From the NCBI GenBank assembly GCA_947504195.1, contig CANNGN010000007.1, positions 62,001 to 126,000 on the forward strand: DNA of 64,000 nt, written 5' to 3'. The DNA comes from an uncultured Vibrio sp. (GTDB taxonomy: Bacteria; Pseudomonadota; Gammaproteobacteria; Enterobacterales; Vibrionaceae). The notes below the pieces were generated by a model. It was not told the origin of the DNA, did no database searches, and saw nothing but the letters and a program-made list of their open reading frames with translations. A program made the translations under genes and the position numbers. Below are positions 54,647 to 64,000 of the stretch, one piece after another (the stretch's first letter is position 1; every line of letters starts with the position of its first letter).

Positions 54647-56467
54647 TTATTTTGAGTTTTCTGAAGCGGTGCTTTTAGCTTCTTCTTTTGTTTCTTCAAC
54701 TTTGTCTTGTACTTTTTCTACGGCTTCTTTTTTTTCAGCTTTCTTCGAGTCTGTTTGTGCTGCCGCTTTTTTAGTAGCACTGTCCTTAGTTGCCTTATCT
54801 GTTATCTCTTTTTTCTTTGTTTTTTGAGTTGCTTCTGATTTGGGCTTACTAGCATCGGTTGATGCTTTGCTCTCTTTAGCTTTCTCTTCTTTTTCTTGTG
54901 ACTCAGATGCAGCCGAATCATCTGGGGCTGTAGATGTGCTCTCTGTTTCGTTTGTTACTAATGTAACAGAAGCATCTTTCGGGACACTCGTCGCATAAAA
55001 TGGCGCTACGACAGGAATAACGGCGATATCGTCGGTGTTATTGTCACTGTTACTTTTTTGCTTCTCATCAATATGACCAATAATACTTTGGTAATAGCGA
55101 CGAATGTTTTCGACATAAGAGAGAGCTTCATCACCCCGAGCAAACCCATATTTCGTTGTGCTGTAATATTTCTTTTTTCGCAAAAGTGGTAAACGTTCTT
55201 TTACATCGTTCCATGCATTCGGATCGCCACCCAGTTCCTTAGTTAATTTACGTGCGTCAATCACATGCCCAAGGCCCATATTATATGACGCGAGAGCAAA
55301 CCACGTTTTTTCGTGATGAGGAACTGAGTCAGGAATCGCTTTAAACATACGGCGGAAATAAGCAACACCACCACGTATTGATTGCTCTGGGTCGAGTCTA
55401 TCGTCAACACCGACACTTTTCGCTGTAGGAAGTGTCAACATCATAAGGCCTCGAACACCGGTGGGCGATTTTGCTTTGGGATCCCAATGAGATTCTTGAT
55501 ACCCAATTGCTGCAATAAGGCGCCAATCAAATTCATCTGAATACTTTTGGAATAAATCTTGCCATTCTTCAAGTGTTGAATCGAGTGCCCGAATAAAGGC
55601 TCTGGTATCAACATAATCAAATGTCCCAATATGCCCAATGTATTTTTCCTCAAGAGAAGCGAGAGAACCTGATTGCTTTAGCTGCCCAAAAAACTCAACC
55701 ATCATTGCATAAAGGCTTTCATCATCTGACCGACGGATAAACCAAGAAACTGACTGATCTTCGGTTAATTCAAATGCAGGCGCGATGTCAGGGTGTACGC
55801 GTTGAGCCAGAGAAATTTCAACAGAGTCTGCCATGGTATAACGCAATGTTCCCAATGAGACTTGCTTTAAAAGATCGTTAACATCGGCGTTACGATCTAG
55901 GGCATAACTCAGTTCTGGGTTGCTTTGATGTAATGGCTCTAAGGTCTGTTGAAAATGGCTATTTTCTACGATGCGAAAGATGTCTTTTAATTTATGAGAT
56001 TCAGCTAATGACTCTTTCTGGATTTTTATAAGGTCGGCCATATTCCGTGGTCTTAATGTGCCTTTTTTATACACCAATTGCTGACTGACATAGTAATAAG
56101 CAGGGCCGGGTCTAAATTCCTTGATTCGCTCCGGTGTTTGAATTTGTCCAGCGGCAACGAGATCAATTTCATCATTTTTTAATGCAGGAAAGAGCGAAGA
56201 GACTCGATAGATTGGCGTGATTTCAAGTTTAACGCCTAGTTGATTAGCAAACTCACGCGCTAATTCGTAATCTAAACCCGAAGGACCATCGGGACTGATA
56301 AAATAAGAGAGTTGATTGTTCAGAGTCCCGACTCGTAATACGCCACGATCTCGTATTTTATCGAGTTCACTTTTGGGCTTTGAGTCAATTTGACACCCTG
56401 CTAGAAGCGTGACAATCCCTGCGAGTACAACGAATTTTCTCGCATAGTTTCGAACTATTTTTGTCAT
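54647..56467 (-). CDS. mltF: Membrane-bound lytic murein transglycosylase MltF with long charged tail
   Basis: 606 residues from ATG at 56467 (a TTG precedes). Signal peptide with lipobox LLAGC, then an SBP_bac_3 domain (LRVGTLNNQLSYFISPDGPSGLDYELAREFANQLG, about 43-265), then an SLT domain with the catalytic Glu in GYQESHWDPKAKSPTGVRGLMML and ASYNMGLGHV (about 290-450). It cleaves peptidoglycan, forming anhydromuramyl ends, and is held at the outer membrane. From about residue 500 a low-complexity tail of Lys, Glu, Ser and Ala (KEEKAKESKAS, KKKEITDK, EKVQDKVEETKEEAK) runs to the end. E. coli MltF (about 518 residues) lacks such a tail. Confidence 0.94.
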   Translation of the reverse strand: MTKIVRNYARKFVVLAGIVTLLAGCQIDSKPKSELDKIRDRGVLRVGTLNNQLSYFISPDGPSGLDYELAREFANQLGVKLEITPIYRVSSLFPALKNDEIDLVAAGQIQTPERIKEFRPGPAYYYVSQQLVYKKGTLRPRNMADLIKIQKESLAESHKLKDIFRIVENSHFQQTLEPLHQSNPELSYALDRNADVNDLLKQVSLGTLRYTMADSVEISLAQRVHPDIAPAFELTEDQSVSWFIRRSDDESLYAMMVEFFGQLKQSGSLASLEEKYIGHIGTFDYVDTRAFIRALDSTLEEWQDLFQKYSDEFDWRLIAAIGYQESHWDPKAKSPTGVRGLMMLTLPTAKSVGVDDRLDPEQSIRGGVAYFRRMFKAIPDSVPHHEKTWFALASYNMGLGHVIDARKLTKELGGDPNAWNDVKERLPLLRKKKYYSTTKYGFARGDEALSYVENIRRYYQSIIGHIDEKQKSNSDNNTDDIAVIPVVAPFYATSVPKDASVTLVTNETESTSTAPDDSAASESQEKEEKAKESKASTDASKPKSEATQKTKKKEITDKATKDSATKKAAAQTDSKKAEKKEAVEKVQDKVEETKEEAKSTASENSK

Positions 56468-56605
56468 CAATTAGTCATCTCGAGGTTAGATTATTATTTT
56501 TCAGTATAGAGTCATTCTACTGACAACTATATCTTCGAGCAAATAAAGCTGAAAAACTCGATTTACGTACTGATATTCTGTTGCCACTGTTTTCAAAAAA
56601 AAATG

Positions 56606-56621
56606 ACGCAAACGGTTGCGT
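56606..56621. promoter_or_regulatory. PurR operator upstream of purL
   Basis: ACGCAAACGGTTGCGT matches the PurR consensus ANGCAANCGNTTNCNT at every fixed position. It lies just before the predicted -35 of purL and implies repression by PurR with hypoxanthine or guanine. Confidence 0.93.
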
Positions 56622-56627
56622 TGGGTG

Positions 56628-56656
56628 TTACATCACACTCGCAATTCCTTTATAAT
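56628..56656 (+). promoter_or_regulatory. Sigma-70 promoter of purL
   Basis: TTACAT (56628-56633) and TATAAT (56651-56656) with a 17-base spacer, beside the PurR operator. The leader would be about 90 nt. Confidence 0.75.
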
Positions 56657-56753
56657 GCGCCCCAAATCCGAGATGAGATTGGAATGAAGCCTTGGCTGCC
56701 GTTAAAGTCATTCCAATGTCACCTTAATCAACATTAAATAGAGACCTAAGCAC

Positions 56754-59700
56754 ATGAGAATTTTGCGCGGTTCCCCAGCTCTTTCAGAGTTTCGTATTAA
56801 CAAACTTCTTGAACTTTGTCGTGAACAAAGCTTACCCGTTACTGGTATCTATGCAGAATTTATGCATTTTGCCGATCTTACGGCTGAGCTTACTAGTCAA
56901 GAGTTAGACAAGCTTGAAAAGTTACTGACTTATGGACCGAAGATTGAAAGCCATCAACCAGAAGGTTTACTGCTTCTTGCGACACCGCGTCCTGGGACTA
57001 TTTCCCCTTGGTCTTCTAAATCATCTGATATCGCTCACAATTGTGGCTTGGTTAGTGTAAAGCGTCTAGAACGTGGTACTGCTTACTATATAGAAAGTGC
57101 TTCTGAGTTAACTCAAGCGCAAGTTGAAGCGGTAAAAGCCTTAATTCATGACCGTATGATGGAAACCGTGTTTACGGATATGGAAGCAGCATCGGCACTG
57201 TTTACCGTTGCAGAGCCTGCGCCGTTTACACCAGTGGATATTCTTGCCGGTGGCCGTGAAGCACTTGAAGAAGCGAACGTCGCTTTGGGTTTGGCGCTTG
57301 CTGAAGATGAAATTGATTATCTTGTGACCAGCTTTACAACTTTAGGTCGTAACCCTACCGATATTGAGTTGATGATGTTTGCTCAAGCGAACTCAGAGCA
57401 CTGTCGACATAAAATCTTTAATGCAGATTGGACGATAGACGGTGTCGACCAGCCAAAATCGCTATTTAAGATGATTAAGAATACGTTCGAAAATACGCCA
57501 GATTATGTGTTGTCTGCGTATAAAGATAATGCCGCTGTTATGACTGGTTCGAAAGTTGGGCGCTTCTTTGCTGACCCTGATTCTCGTCAATATACTTATC
57601 ATCAAGAGCCAGCCCATATCTTGATGAAGGTGGAAACACATAACCACCCAACAGCAATCTCTCCATGGCCAGGTGCTGCGACTGGTAGTGGTGGTGAAAT
57701 TCGTGACGAAGGCGCAACTGGAATTGGTGGTAAACCGAAAGCAGGTTTGGTTGGATTCTCTGTATCGAACTTGCGTATTCCTGGTTTTGAACAGCCTTGG
57801 GAAACTGATTTTGGTAAGCCGGGACGAATCGTTAATGCGTTAGATATTATGCTGGAAGGACCATTAGGTGGCGCTGCATTTAACAACGAATTTGGTCGTC
57901 CTAACTTGCTTGGTTATTTCCGTACTTACGAAGAAAAAGTCACCTCACATGCAGGTGAAGAAGTTCGTGGCTACCATAAGCCAATCATGATTGCCGGTGG
58001 TTTAGGTAACATTCGTGAAGAGCATGTAGAGAAAAAAGAAATCCCAGTTGGTGCTAGCCTGATTGTATTGGGCGGTCCAGCGATGAACATCGGCCTTGGT
58101 GGCGGTGCAGCCTCTTCAATGGCTTCTGGTCAATCTGCAGAAAACCTAGATTTTGCTTCAGTACAGCGTGAAAACCCAGAAATGGAACGTCGTTGTCAGG
58201 AAGTGATCGACCGTTGTTGGCAGCTTGGCGACGATAACCCAATCGCCTTTATTCACGATGTCGGTGCTGGTGGTATTTCTAACGCATTACCTGAATTGGT
58301 GAACGATGGTGAGCGTGGTGGTAAATTCCAATTACGCGATGTACCTAATGATGAGCCGGGTATGAGCCCTCTTGAAATTTGGTGTAACGAGTCGCAAGAG
58401 CGTTATGTTATGGCTGTCGCACCAGAAAATATGCCAGTGTTTGATGCTATTTGCCAGCGCGAGCGCACACCTTATGCCGTGGTAGGTACGGCAACAGAAG
58501 AGCGTCATTTATCGTTAGATGATTCGCACTTCGATAATCGTCCTATCGATATGCCGTTAGATATTCTGTTAGGCAAGCCGCCGAAAATGCATCGTGATGC
58601 GACGACATTAAAAGTGCAAGGTAGTGAGCTAGAGCGTTCAGGAATTGAGTTGAATGATGCGGTTGATCGTGTTCTTCGTTTACCAGCTGTTGCTGAAAAA
58701 ACCTTCTTGATTACCATCGGTGACCGTTCGGTAACCGGGCTTGTCGCTCGTGACCAAATGGTAGGGCCATGGCAGGTTCCTGTGGCGAACTGTGCAGTGA
58801 CCGCGGCGAGTTTTGATACTTACCATGGTGAAGCGATGTCGATGGGTGAACGTACACCTGTTGCATTGTTAGACTTTGGTGCGTCAGCACGTTTGGCGGT
58901 TGCAGAGTCATTAACCAATATTGCGGCGACCGAAATTGGCGATATTAAACATATCAAACTCTCTGCAAACTGGATGTCTCCAGCGGGTCACCCAGGTGAA
59001 GATGCGGGTTTGTACGAAGCGGTAAAAGCCGTTGGTGAAGAGCTATGTCCTGCACTTGGGCTTTCCATCCCGGTAGGTAAAGACTCGATGTCGATGAAGA
59101 CCAAGTGGGAAGAAAACGGCGAACAAAAAGAAGTTACGTCTCCGCTTTCTTTGGTTATTACGGCATTTGCGCGCGTGGAAGATGTTCGTAAAACGGTCAC
59201 GCCACAGCTTCGCACCGATAAAGGTGATTCGAGCTTAATAGCCATTGATCTTGGTAACGGCAAAAACCGTTTAGGTGCGACAGCACTTGCTCAAGTATAC
59301 AAACAGCTTGGTGATAAACCCGCTGATGTCGATAGTGCTGAACAGCTAAAAGGCTTCTACGATGCAATTCAAGCATTGGTGGCTCAAGACAAACTTGTTG
59401 CTTATCACGATAAAGGCGACGGTGGTTTGTTCGTAACATTGGCTGAAATGGCTTTTGCTGGTCACTGTGGCGTTAATGTCGCGATTGATGCATTCGGTGA
59501 TGATGCATTAGCGGCTCTGTTCAATGAAGAATTGGGCGCGGTTGTTCAAGTTGCTAACAGCGATGTGGATACGGTTCTTTCCGTATTGGCGGATAACGGC
59601 TTAGCGGCATGTTCACATGTTATCGGTTCGGTTGCAGCAAGCGATTCGATCGTGATTACGCAAAATGGAGCAACGATTCTTGAGCGTAATCGTACTGAGC

Positions 59701-60647
59701 TTCGTACTATCTGGGCAGAAACAACGCACAAGATGCAAGGGTTACGTGATAATCCAGCGTGTGCAGACCAAGAGTTTGAAGCGAAGAAAGATAACTCAGA
59801 TCCAGGTTTGAACGTTAGCTTGAGCTTTGATGTCAACGAAGATATTGCGGCGCCATATATTGCCAAAGGCGCGAAGCCGAAAATGGCGATATTACGTGAG
59901 CAAGGTGTTAACTCTCACGTTGAAATGGCAGCGGCATTTGATCGCTCTGGTTTTGAAGCGGTTGATATTCACATGAGTGATATTTTAACTGGCCAAGCGG
60001 CACTTGATGAGTACCAGGGCTTAGTGGCTTGTGGTGGCTTCTCGTATGGTGACGTATTAGGTGCAGGTGAAGGTTGGGCGAAATCAGTATTGTTTAATGC
60101 TCAAGCTCGCGATCAGTTCGAAGCATTCTTCAACCGCCAAGATACGTTCTCTTTGGGTGTGTGTAACGGTTGTCAGATGTTATCAAACCTAAAAGAGCTG
60201 ATTCCAGGAGCTGACCTATGGCCTCGTTTCGTACGCAATGAATCAGAGCGTTTTGAAGCACGCTTCAGCCTTGTTGAAGTACAGAAGTCAGATTCTATCT
60301 TCTTCAATGAAATGGCGGGTTCTCGCATGCCAATCGCTGTCTCCCACGGTGAAGGCCGCGTTGAGGTTCGTGATGATGCTCATCTATCGTCTATCGAACA
60401 ATCAGGTACGATTGCACTTCGTTATGTCGATAACCTTGGTAACGCGACTCAGCAATATCCAAACAACCCGAATGGTTCACCAAATGCAATCACTGGTTTA
60501 ACTACAGCTGATGGTCGTGTGACGATTATGATGCCGCACCCTGAGCGTGTATTCCGCACGGTTGCAAACTCATGGCACCCAGATTCATGGGGTGAAAACG
60601 GTGCTTGGATGCGTATGTTCCAAAACGCACGCAAAAATGTGGGTTAA
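56754..60647 (+). CDS. purL: Phosphoribosylformylglycinamidine synthase PurL (large, single-chain form)
   Basis: A 1297-residue enzyme matching the gammaproteobacterial fused form. It has an N-terminal PurS-like domain, two AIRS-like ATP domains ([31 protein letters not shown] and [11 protein letters not shown]), and a C-terminal class I glutaminase ([13 protein letters not shown], nucleophile in GVCNGCQ, and [10 protein letters not shown] with the catalytic His and Glu partners). It converts FGAR to FGAM with glutamine and ATP, the fourth step of purine synthesis. Control by PurR is supported by the operator upstream. It ends in a strong terminator. Confidence 0.98.
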   Translation: MRILRGSPALSEFRINKLLELCREQSLPVTGIYAEFMHFADLTAELTSQELDKLEKLLTYGPKIESHQPEGLLLLATPRPGTISPWSSKSSDIAHNCGLVSVKRLERGTAYYIESASELTQAQVEAVKALIHDRMMETVFTDMEAASALFTVAEPAPFTPVDILAGGREALEEANVALGLALAEDEIDYLVTSFTTLGRNPTDIELMMFAQANSEHCRHKIFNADWTIDGVDQPKSLFKMIKNTFENTPDYVLSAYKDNAAVMTGSKVGRFFADPDSRQYTYHQEPAHILMKVETHNHPTAISPWPGAATGSGGEIRDEGATGIGGKPKAGLVGFSVSNLRIPGFEQPWETDFGKPGRIVNALDIMLEGPLGGAAFNNEFGRPNLLGYFRTYEEKVTSHAGEEVRGYHKPIMIAGGLGNIREEHVEKKEIPVGASLIVLGGPAMNIGLGGGAASSMASGQSAENLDFASVQRENPEMERRCQEVIDRCWQLGDDNPIAFIHDVGAGGISNALPELVNDGERGGKFQLRDVPNDEPGMSPLEIWCNESQERYVMAVAPENMPVFDAICQRERTPYAVVGTATEERHLSLDDSHFDNRPIDMPLDILLGKPPKMHRDATTLKVQGSELERSGIELNDAVDRVLRLPAVAEKTFLITIGDRSVTGLVARDQMVGPWQVPVANCAVTAASFDTYHGEAMSMGERTPVALLDFGASARLAVAESLTNIAATEIGDIKHIKLSANWMSPAGHPGEDAGLYEAVKAVGEELCPALGLSIPVGKDSMSMKTKWEENGEQKEVTSPLSLVITAFARVEDVRKTVTPQLRTDKGDSSLIAIDLGNGKNRLGATALAQVYKQLGDKPADVDSAEQLKGFYDAIQALVAQDKLVAYHDKGDGGLFVTLAEMAFAGHCGVNVAIDAFGDDALAALFNEELGAVVQVANSDVDTVLSVLADNGLAACSHVIGSVAASDSIVITQNGATILERNRTELRTIWAETTHKMQGLRDNPACADQEFEAKKDNSDPGLNVSLSFDVNEDIAAPYIAKGAKPKMAILREQGVNSHVEMAAAFDRSGFEAVDIHMSDILTGQAALDEYQGLVACGGFSYGDVLGAGEGWAKSVLFNAQARDQFEAFFNRQDTFSLGVCNGCQMLSNLKELIPGADLWPRFVRNESERFEARFSLVEVQKSDSIFFNEMAGSRMPIAVSHGEGRVEVRDDAHLSSIEQSGTIALRYVDNLGNATQQYPNNPNGSPNAITGLTTADGRVTIMMPHPERVFRTVANSWHPDSWGENGAWMRMFQNARKNVG

Positions 60648-60687
60648 TCGCTAATCAGCGTATTTTGGAAGATGGTATAGCGTAAAA

Positions 60688-60724
60688 AAGAAGGCCTGAC
60701 AGAAATGTTAGGCCTTCTTATTAT
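60688..60724. terminator. Rho-independent terminator after purL
   Basis: AAGAAGGCCTGACA pairs with TGTTAGGCCTTCTT (one G-T pair) around a GAAA loop, with A-rich and T-rich flanks. Confidence 0.88.
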
Positions 60725-60769
60725 TTGTACTGAAGATGATTTTACAACGAATGCAATGTCTAATCTTGA

Positions 60770-60964
60770 TTAACGAAACTGGCCAACTTCAGAGAGAAAT
60801 TCAAATCCAGCTCCAGCGAGGCGCTCAATCAGTTTCGCCTTGTCTAAATCGAATGAGGATACGAGGCGATCTAAGTCACCATCAAAGTCATCACGTAGTT
60901 TAGTATTCACTAGGCTAAACAACATGATGGGATCCATTTTCAAATAGTTGGCTAAATCCATCAT
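60770..60964 (-). CDS. DUF4250 small protein
   Basis: A 64-residue acidic protein beginning [34 protein letters not shown], the pattern of the DUF4250 family, whose function is unknown. Two tandem ATG codons are present and the first overlaps the yaeP stop as TAATG, so the two are translationally coupled. It has no signal peptide or membrane segment. Convergent with purL. Confidence 0.82.
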   Translation of the reverse strand: MMDLANYLKMDPIMLFSLVNTKLRDDFDGDLDRLVSSFDLDKAKLIERLAGAGFEFLSEVGQFR

Positions 60965-61167
60965 TAATCCTCAAAGTCAGATATTAATAGGTTGGCAGCA
61001 GCAAACGCAGCACGATCACGCGTATCTTTTGGTAAGCCTTCATTAGCGGCGATATCGTTTAAGGTCTTTACGACACAGGTTATCGCTTGCGGGATGTACC
61101 CTTGGTCACCACTCCCAATTTGTGAGTAGAGCTCTTTTATTAGTGGACAGCAATCGTATACTTTCAT
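60964..61167 (-). CDS. yaeP: UPF0253 (YaeP) family small protein
   Basis: 67 residues from ATG at 61167; upstream in-frame codons encode an unrelated hydrophobic run and are not supported. [58 protein letters not shown] aligns by eye with E. coli YaeP along its length. Function is unknown; it is a small cytoplasmic helical protein. It overlaps the DUF4250 start by one base. Confidence 0.88.
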   Translation of the reverse strand: MKVYDCCPLIKELYSQIGSGDQGYIPQAITCVVKTLNDIAANEGLPKDTRDRAAFAAANLLISDFED

Positions 61168-61438
61168 GTTAGTTTCCAAATACATAATAATAACTACTAT
61201 CGATACTACATTGAGGAAAAAGTAAAACAAAGAAAAATCTGGGCGCTTAATTGTCTTAGTTTTTGTATGAAGAGAGATTATGTCACTAGCAATATCATTT
61301 ATTTTTCCTCATTCAAGCTTTCGCATGAGTTAGATTTGATCTTAAGAGTTATTCAACTATCATATTTGTAGTACGTGAGAGTTAAATGATTGATTATACT
61401 TCACTTTCGATTTCTTTTATCACAGAGGGAAAATATTC

Positions 61439-63151
61439 ATGTTTGCAATCAATTTAAAGCGAATTATGTCAAATTATGACCCTGTGGTTTTATGTGCGTT
61501 GTTGGTTTTTGCTGTAGTTGCGAGAGTAACAGTCGCATTGTCGTATGAGGTGAATTGGGATGAATTTTATTACTTGTCCGCTGTGCATCGTTTTATCAAT
61601 GGTGACACGCTTATAAATAGTTTTCAGACTTTTCATATTCATTTTTTTACGTGGCTGGATTTGATATCCAACAATGAAGTTGGACAAATCGTAGCGGCTA
61701 GATTTGCCATGTTAGCTCTTCAGATAATTACTGGGTTTTATATTTTTAGGATTTGTCGCCGCTATCTTAGTTTCTCTGCTTCCATCTTTGCCGTTTTGTC
61801 TTATTTCTCTTTCTCCTATGTTATCCGGATGGGGGCAAGCTTTCGCACTGATCCTATTGCAAGCTGTTTTTTGATTATCGTATTAGATTATTTTCTTAGT
61901 AATAAACTTTCCGTCATGAAATCCTTGATCGCTGGAGTGTTAACCGCTTTTGCCTTATTAATTAGTTTAAAGGCTTCACTTTATATCCCAACTTTTTTGT
62001 CGATAGTGTTAATTACACTGTATTGCTCTGAGTCTCGTCGCAATTATATTCGACAGCTTTTATTCTATGGAGTATCAATTCTAATAGGATTTTCGGCTTT
62101 ATATATATGGCATTATTCAAGTATTGGCGGGAGCAGTTTACTTATCGATATATTTTCGATGACTGGGGCTGCAGATAAAACTCTTAACGAACGAACTTTC
62201 TTTCATGGAGAGGCATTTTTTATTCAAACACTTACTTCCGATAGTATATATTGGCTTATATTACTTGTTGGATCTGTTTTTGCTGCGGTTTCTGCCTTCA
62301 ATCAATCGCTACTGAGTCGAGATGTTTCTCTTAAATATCTTAGTGTGGTACTGCTATTAACGACATTGTTATATTATCGAAATTCATTCCCTTACTACTA
62401 TGCGTTTATGCTTGCGCCGGTAAGTATTTTATTTGCTGTTTTTTGGGATGGGCTATTCACTTTTATAAGAACTAAGCTAGCTCATTTTGTCTCATTGACC
62501 ATTTTACTGTTATTTTCTTTCTCAATTGTGTTAAATGGTTTTGTTGTCCCTCTCTCCAAAGATAGAAATCTAGATTATCAACGCTATTTTATAGAGACTG
62601 TGCATGAAATTTTTACTGAACCTGTTTCATATATCGATCGCTGCTCTATGATTGCCAGTTATACTAAAACCGGGTTCTTTATGAGTACTTGGAGATATGA
62701 AAACTATGTTCGAGATCAACAACCTGTTATTCACAATGCAGTTCTAAATGACAATCCCGTATTTGTTGTAGCAAATACCCCGTTTTTAAGTGCTTTATAT
62801 CAAGCTTCGTCTGACAATTGGCTTATAACTCAAGATCGCTTCACTTTACAACAAAACTATATTCATCATTGGAATGAACTTTTTGTCGCCGGAAAACAGT
62901 TTGAACTTTCAATAAATACACCTAGTGTTGAGTTTTCGTTGTACGTTGAAGGTATTTACACCCTTGAAGGAGATTCAAATGCGAAGATTAACGGTTCACT
63001 TCTGAGTCCCGGGCAAACTATCTTCTTATCTAAAGGAGTCCATGTGATAACGTCCGATCAATTGCCAGGAACGTATACCATACGTTGGGGAGATAATCTT
63101 TTACGCCCAACTGAGCGAATCAAATCGAGGGCGTTATTTACAGGGTTTTAG
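61439..63151 (+). CDS. Multi-pass GT-C fold glycosyltransferase (GT39/ArnT-like)
   Basis: A 570-residue inner-membrane protein. About 10-11 hydrophobic segments fill residues 15-370. The first periplasmic loop has EVNWDEFYYLS, matching the WDE-type acidic motif by which GT-C enzymes of the GT39/PMT_2 group bind metal and the lipid-linked sugar. The last ~190 residues are soluble and probably periplasmic. Such enzymes move a sugar from polyprenyl phosphate to a protein or lipid A-type acceptor. The following gene encodes a GT2 of the polyprenyl-phosphate sugar synthase type, the natural source of that donor. AGAGGG precedes the ATG. Confidence 0.82.
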   Translation: MFAINLKRIMSNYDPVVLCALLVFAVVARVTVALSYEVNWDEFYYLSAVHRFINGDTLINSFQTFHIHFFTWLDLISNNEVGQIVAARFAMLALQIITGFYIFRICRRYLSFSASIFAVLSYFSFSYVIRMGASFRTDPIASCFLIIVLDYFLSNKLSVMKSLIAGVLTAFALLISLKASLYIPTFLSIVLITLYCSESRRNYIRQLLFYGVSILIGFSALYIWHYSSIGGSSLLIDIFSMTGAADKTLNERTFFHGEAFFIQTLTSDSIYWLILLVGSVFAAVSAFNQSLLSRDVSLKYLSVVLLLTTLLYYRNSFPYYYAFMLAPVSILFAVFWDGLFTFIRTKLAHFVSLTILLLFSFSIVLNGFVVPLSKDRNLDYQRYFIETVHEIFTEPVSYIDRCSMIASYTKTGFFMSTWRYENYVRDQQPVIHNAVLNDNPVFVVANTPFLSALYQASSDNWLITQDRFTLQQNYIHHWNELFVAGKQFELSINTPSVEFSLYVEGIYTLEGDSNAKINGSLLSPGQTIFLSKGVHVITSDQLPGTYTIRWGDNLLRPTERIKSRALFTGF

Positions 63152-63186
63152 TATTAATCACAAGCTAATTGCTTAAGGCATTATTA

Positions 63187-64000
63187 ATGAAATTGATTGT
63201 TCAGATTCCATGTTATAACGAAGCTGATAACCTAGCAGATGTGGTAAATTCCATACCGACTACGATACCTGGAATTTCTAAGGTTGAGGTACTGGTCATC
63301 GATGACGGCTCAACTGATGGAACTGCAGATATCGCGCGCCAGTTGGGCGTAGATCATGTCGTTGTCAACAGATGGAATCGAGGATTAGCTCATACCTTTC
63401 GTACTGGTATTGAAGAATGTATTCAGCGAGGTGCCGATATCATCGTGAATACGGATGGTGATAATCAATATAATGGGGAAGATATTTCGCTGTTGGTTGA
63501 GCCTATTGTTAATGGCAGCGCTGAGATCGTTGTCGGAAATCGAGGTGGGTATAATAACCAGCACTTTTCTTTTTTTAAACGTTCACTACAAGTGTTCGGC
63601 AGTTTTATCATTGCCAAAGCTACAGGACTAGCAGTAAAGGATGCCGTTAGTGGGTTTAGAGCAATAACTAGAGACGTTGCTCAGCAACTTAATATTGTAT
63701 CGGATTTTAGTTATACGATTGAAATGTTGGTTCAAGCCAGTGCGAAAAAGCTAAATGTAGTTTCGGTCCCAATTCGCACCAATGGTAAAACAAGGGAGTC
63801 TAGACTCTTCAAAAATATTCCACATTTTTTGAAAATGTCGATTTCTACATTAGTCCGTGTTTATACAATGTATCGCCCTCTGCGAGTATTCTTAAGTATT
63901 GGAACCTTCGCGATATTGTTAGGACTCATTCCGATATTACGATTTTTGTATTTCTATTTTAATGGAATCGGAGATGGCCACGTTCAATCATTAGTACTAG
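63187..64000 (+). CDS. Polyprenyl-phosphate glycosyltransferase-like GT2 (3' end outside window)
   Basis: The frame runs from ATG at 63187, with AAGG shortly upstream, to the window end without a stop: 271 codons so far. The GT-A fold is shown by [33 protein letters not shown] and NTDGDNQYN, then [14 protein letters not shown] and a C-terminal hydrophobic region ([20 protein letters not shown]). This is the layout of DPM1/GtrB-like enzymes that load a sugar on undecaprenyl or dolichyl phosphate. It follows the GT-C gene by 35 bases, so the pair probably works in one pathway. Confidence 0.88.
   Translation, partial: MKLIVQIPCYNEADNLADVVNSIPTTIPGISKVEVLVIDDGSTDGTADIARQLGVDHVVVNRWNRGLAHTFRTGIEECIQRGADIIVNTDGDNQYNGEDISLLVEPIVNGSAEIVVGNRGGYNNQHFSFFKRSLQVFGSFIIAKATGLAVKDAVSGFRAITRDVAQQLNIVSDFSYTIEMLVQASAKKLNVVSVPIRTNGKTRESRLFKNIPHFLKMSISTLVRVYTMYRPLRVFLSIGTFAILLGLIPILRFLYFYFNGIGDGHVQSLVL

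Noticed and set aside
54615..54827. Ser/Phe-rich frame opposite the mltF tail
   Set aside because: A shadow of the low-complexity Lys/Glu codons; no start signal.
1..64000. CRISPR arrays, rRNA or tRNA genes
   Set aside because: No regularly spaced 25-40 bp repeats, no rRNA segments and no tRNA apart from the tRNA-like domain of ssrA were noticed on reading both strands.

Overview
The window looks like chromosome of a Vibrio-type gammaproteobacterium. The run ssrA-smpB-ratA-rnfH-bamE-recN-nadK-grpE ... dnaK-dnaJ-minor pseudopilins-tadA-mltF-purL (35.8-60.6 kb) is, to my knowledge, the Vibrionaceae arrangement. The tmRNA tag (ANDENYALAA), an E. coli-like HipBA pair, two LexA boxes before recN and a near-consensus PurR box before purL also fit. 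The organism call rests on gene order and protein character, not on a database search.

Region by region. 0-11.6 kb is mostly transporters: a truncated DUF3360-like permease, the acetate/succinate permease SatP, an alanine/glycine:Na+ symporter, MFS and EamA exporters, LysE with an Lrp-type regulator, and a short-chain fatty acid transporter. Mixed in are a class II glutamine amidotransferase, a periplasmic rhodanese, a PilZ protein and the ribosome-rescue hydrolase ArfB. 11.8-15.1 kb is a three-gene envelope-signalling unit: porin-like barrel, PstS-like small periplasmic protein, and a PAS-GGDEF diguanylate cyclase. 15.1-21.5 kb reads as an acidic amino acid locus: Asp/Glu racemase with a divergent LysR regulator, a DAACS symporter, and a histidine kinase with a periplasmic amino-acid-binding-type sensor plus an NtrC-type regulator. 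A textbook sigma-54 promoter and two inverted repeats lie before the symporter. 21.8-25.8 kb carries a DUF2264 protein, a family 2 glycosyltransferase and a DUF1223 protein.

26.0-35.8 kb is a probable integrated defence island at the 3' end of ssrA: hipBA, then a tight operon hsdM-hsdS-hsdR-mrr. A 13-bp piece of ssrA is repeated at the far edge. No integrase is visible. HsdR carries a C-terminal extension of about 200 residues that I do not recognise.

35.8-50.9 kb is the trans-translation/heat-shock core, with sigma-32-like promoters before grpE and dnaK. grpE and dnaK are separated by about 5.9 kb holding a MarR regulator, an amidohydrolase and a TAXI-type TRAP transporter, which looks like a catabolic insertion. 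51-54 kb holds four minor pseudopilin genes; the first has no usual start codon before its prepilin cleavage site. 54-61.2 kb has tadA, mltF (with a long charged tail), purL, and the small coupled genes yaeP and DUF4250. The window ends with a GT-C membrane glycosyltransferase and a truncated polyprenyl-phosphate-type GT2 gene.
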